A stretch of DNA of 64,000 nt, taken from the NCBI GenBank assembly GCA_006384855.1, contig VCJN01003472.1, forward strand, positions 62,001 to 126,000, read 5' to 3'. Below, one piece after another: positions 63,148 to 64,000 of the stretch (the stretch's first letter is position 1; every line of letters starts with the position of its first letter). The DNA comes from Tetraselmis striata. Taxonomy: Eukaryota > Chlorophyta > Chlorodendrophyceae > Chlorodendrales > Chlorodendraceae. The notes beneath the pieces were generated by a model. That model was not told the DNA's origin. It saw only the letters and a program-made list of their open reading frames with translations, and did no database searches. The position numbers were made by a program, and so were the translations under genes.

Positions 63148-63264
63148 CCCCCCCCCCCCCCGGCCCGAGATCCCGCCCTCGTCCGCCTTCATCACCCACT
63201 CATCAAGCGTCCCCCAGCCCAGCATACGGACTCGCGGACTCAGAACCGGAGGGGGGGGGGGGGG
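63148..63264. repeat. C14 and G14 runs in inverted orientation
   Basis: 63148-63161 is all C and 63251-63264 is all G, so a transcript or single strand could form a long GC stem across 89 nt. They lie between the transposase stop and the right terminal repeat. Confidence 0.7.
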
Positions 63265-63748
63265 CAGTATGTACCAAGGCGGATAGAGCGGCGAGCACAG
63301 CAAAGAGGGCTGGCTCAGTGGAGATGTCGAAAGTGTTGAAAGATAGGGCCGCCCGGGTTACTGCACCCCTGCCCTAACCCACGCGGCTAGCCAATGGGCA
63401 TGCAACCCTTACATGAGCACCATTGACCACGCCCGACCGCCCACACCTAGGGCAGCTTTATGGCTTGGATCGGTGGGGTTTGTGCCATTGCAGCTGCTTC
63501 CTGGGTCCTGTGGCAGGGCAGGTGGTGGCAGGAAGCCAAAAATGTGTTGAAGATAGGGCCGTTTCTCGCTATACCGATGCGACAATATTATTTTTTACAT
63601 TAGTGCTTTAACATGTGCGACCTCTAACAGAACAAAAAGCAATTATGAAAGGTTGCCAGCAAAAAAGAGAGAAATATAGGCCTGAAACCAAGGTTACATG
63701 AGGCCAGGGAGCTGACAATGACGACAGAAATGCATGATAAATCCCTAA

Positions 63749-64000
63749 TAGTGCGCTCGGTTAAGCGGTCGCCTCGTCGTACGCGAGAGGTCCCGGGTTC
63801 GATTCCTGGCCGATGTTCTTTCAGCAATATCGACCTGGCGTGTCCTGGGTTTCCCCGGCTGATGCATGAGTCCTTCGGGGATCGAATGAGGCAATGGTCT
63901 ACGGGCTATGCCAGACCTACGACTGCAGTTGGCGCAAGAGGTCAAGTGCTGGGGCGTCTTCGGCCGATGTCCCGGGGCGAACTTTACTTTAGTTTAAATC
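63749..64000 (+). repeat. tRNA-derived SINE (runs to the window edge)
   Basis: The head has an A-box-like 'TAGTGCGCTCGGTTAAGCGG' (63749-63768) and a perfect B box 'GGTTCGATTCC' (63796-63806), spaced as in an internal RNA polymerase III promoter. It does not fold as a complete tRNA: acceptor stem pairing and U33 are not evident. The body (63813-64000) is shared with 13071-13330, which shows that it is dispersed. No tail can be seen because the window ends. Confidence 0.75.

Larger units (their letters stand above)
61000..63561 (+). mobile_element. Pogo/Tigger-like DNA transposon, internally deleted
   Basis: 'GCCCTATCTTTCAACAC' at 61017-61033 is the inverse of 'GTGTTGAAAGATAGGGC' at 63333-63349. 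An extra copy of each lies just outside (61000-61016 and 63544-63559). If the true ends are 'TCTTTCAACAC', both are bordered by TA, the target of Tc1/mariner/pogo elements. The interior holds a CENP-B/Jerky-like transposase gene. Confidence 0.7.

Noticed and set aside
63749..63812. A true tRNA gene
   Set aside because: The A and B boxes are present, but the acceptor stem and anticodon loop do not fold properly and the sequence continues into a repeated SINE body.

Overview
The window is nuclear DNA of a eukaryote. It has spliceosomal introns with GT-AG and one apparent GC-AG boundary, retrotransposons of several orders, DNA transposons, a tRNA-derived SINE, mini- and microsatellites, and many pure G or C runs of 14-28 nt. 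I infer a GC-rich unicellular green alga, probably of the prasinophyte type. The reasons are a very large secreted LamG/IPT/Kelch protein carrying repeated 'RR-x-LLQ' motifs (common in algal extracellular proteins), DIRS/PAT-like and chromodomain Ty3/gypsy elements, and the codon and GC style. I could not confirm the species without a search.

Layout. 1-780 is a ~180-bp tandem satellite. 2000-5225 is a PAT-like tyrosine-recombinase (YR) retrotransposon derivative that kept gag and YR but lost reverse transcriptase. 7192-12100 is a second, fuller PAT-like element on the minus strand (gag, RT-RNaseH-methyltransferase-like, YR). Both show the A1 / B1-A2-B2 split direct repeats of this group. 13.6-14.8 kb is a decayed CACTA/TNP2-like fragment with a relative at 41.6-43.1 kb.

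From about 15.1 to 34.1 kb lie two adjacent copies of a two-gene DNA transposon that I cannot assign to a family. Its zinc-ribbon ORF-A is on the plus strand and its coiled-coil plus DDE-like ORF-B is on the minus strand, in convergent orientation. Copy 1 is split by a chromodomain Ty3/gypsy element (19535-24887, 5-bp target duplication). Copy 2 is split by a 3.39-kb element of unknown class (27943-31330, 7-bp target duplication). The gypsy element has gag and pol in one frame separated by a single UGA, and its pol begins with a Dam-methylase-like domain.

34.3-34.8 kb is a broken copia gag. 34.8-40.8 kb holds two divergent, decayed multi-exon genes on either side of a ~24-bp minisatellite; the plus-strand one resembles DUF7869-type proteins. 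42-45 kb holds a Tudor-like exon pair and a YR fragment.

46076-58098 (minus) is the one substantial host-type gene: at least seven exons, signal peptide, five LamG-like, three IPT/TIG, filamin-like, DUF2341-like and Kelch modules. A 5'-truncated LINE with a 14-bp target duplication sits about 450 bp upstream of its start codon. It is followed tail to tail by a second LINE fragment that itself carries a terminal-inverted-repeat element. 61.0-63.6 kb is a pogo-like transposon whose transposase lost the segment around its third catalytic Asp. The window ends in a tRNA-derived SINE, with partial copies at 13.1-13.3 kb.

The mobile elements are mostly nested relics; no operon-like cooperation is implied. 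Several frameshifts fall in short A/T homopolymers, so some may be assembly error and not decay.
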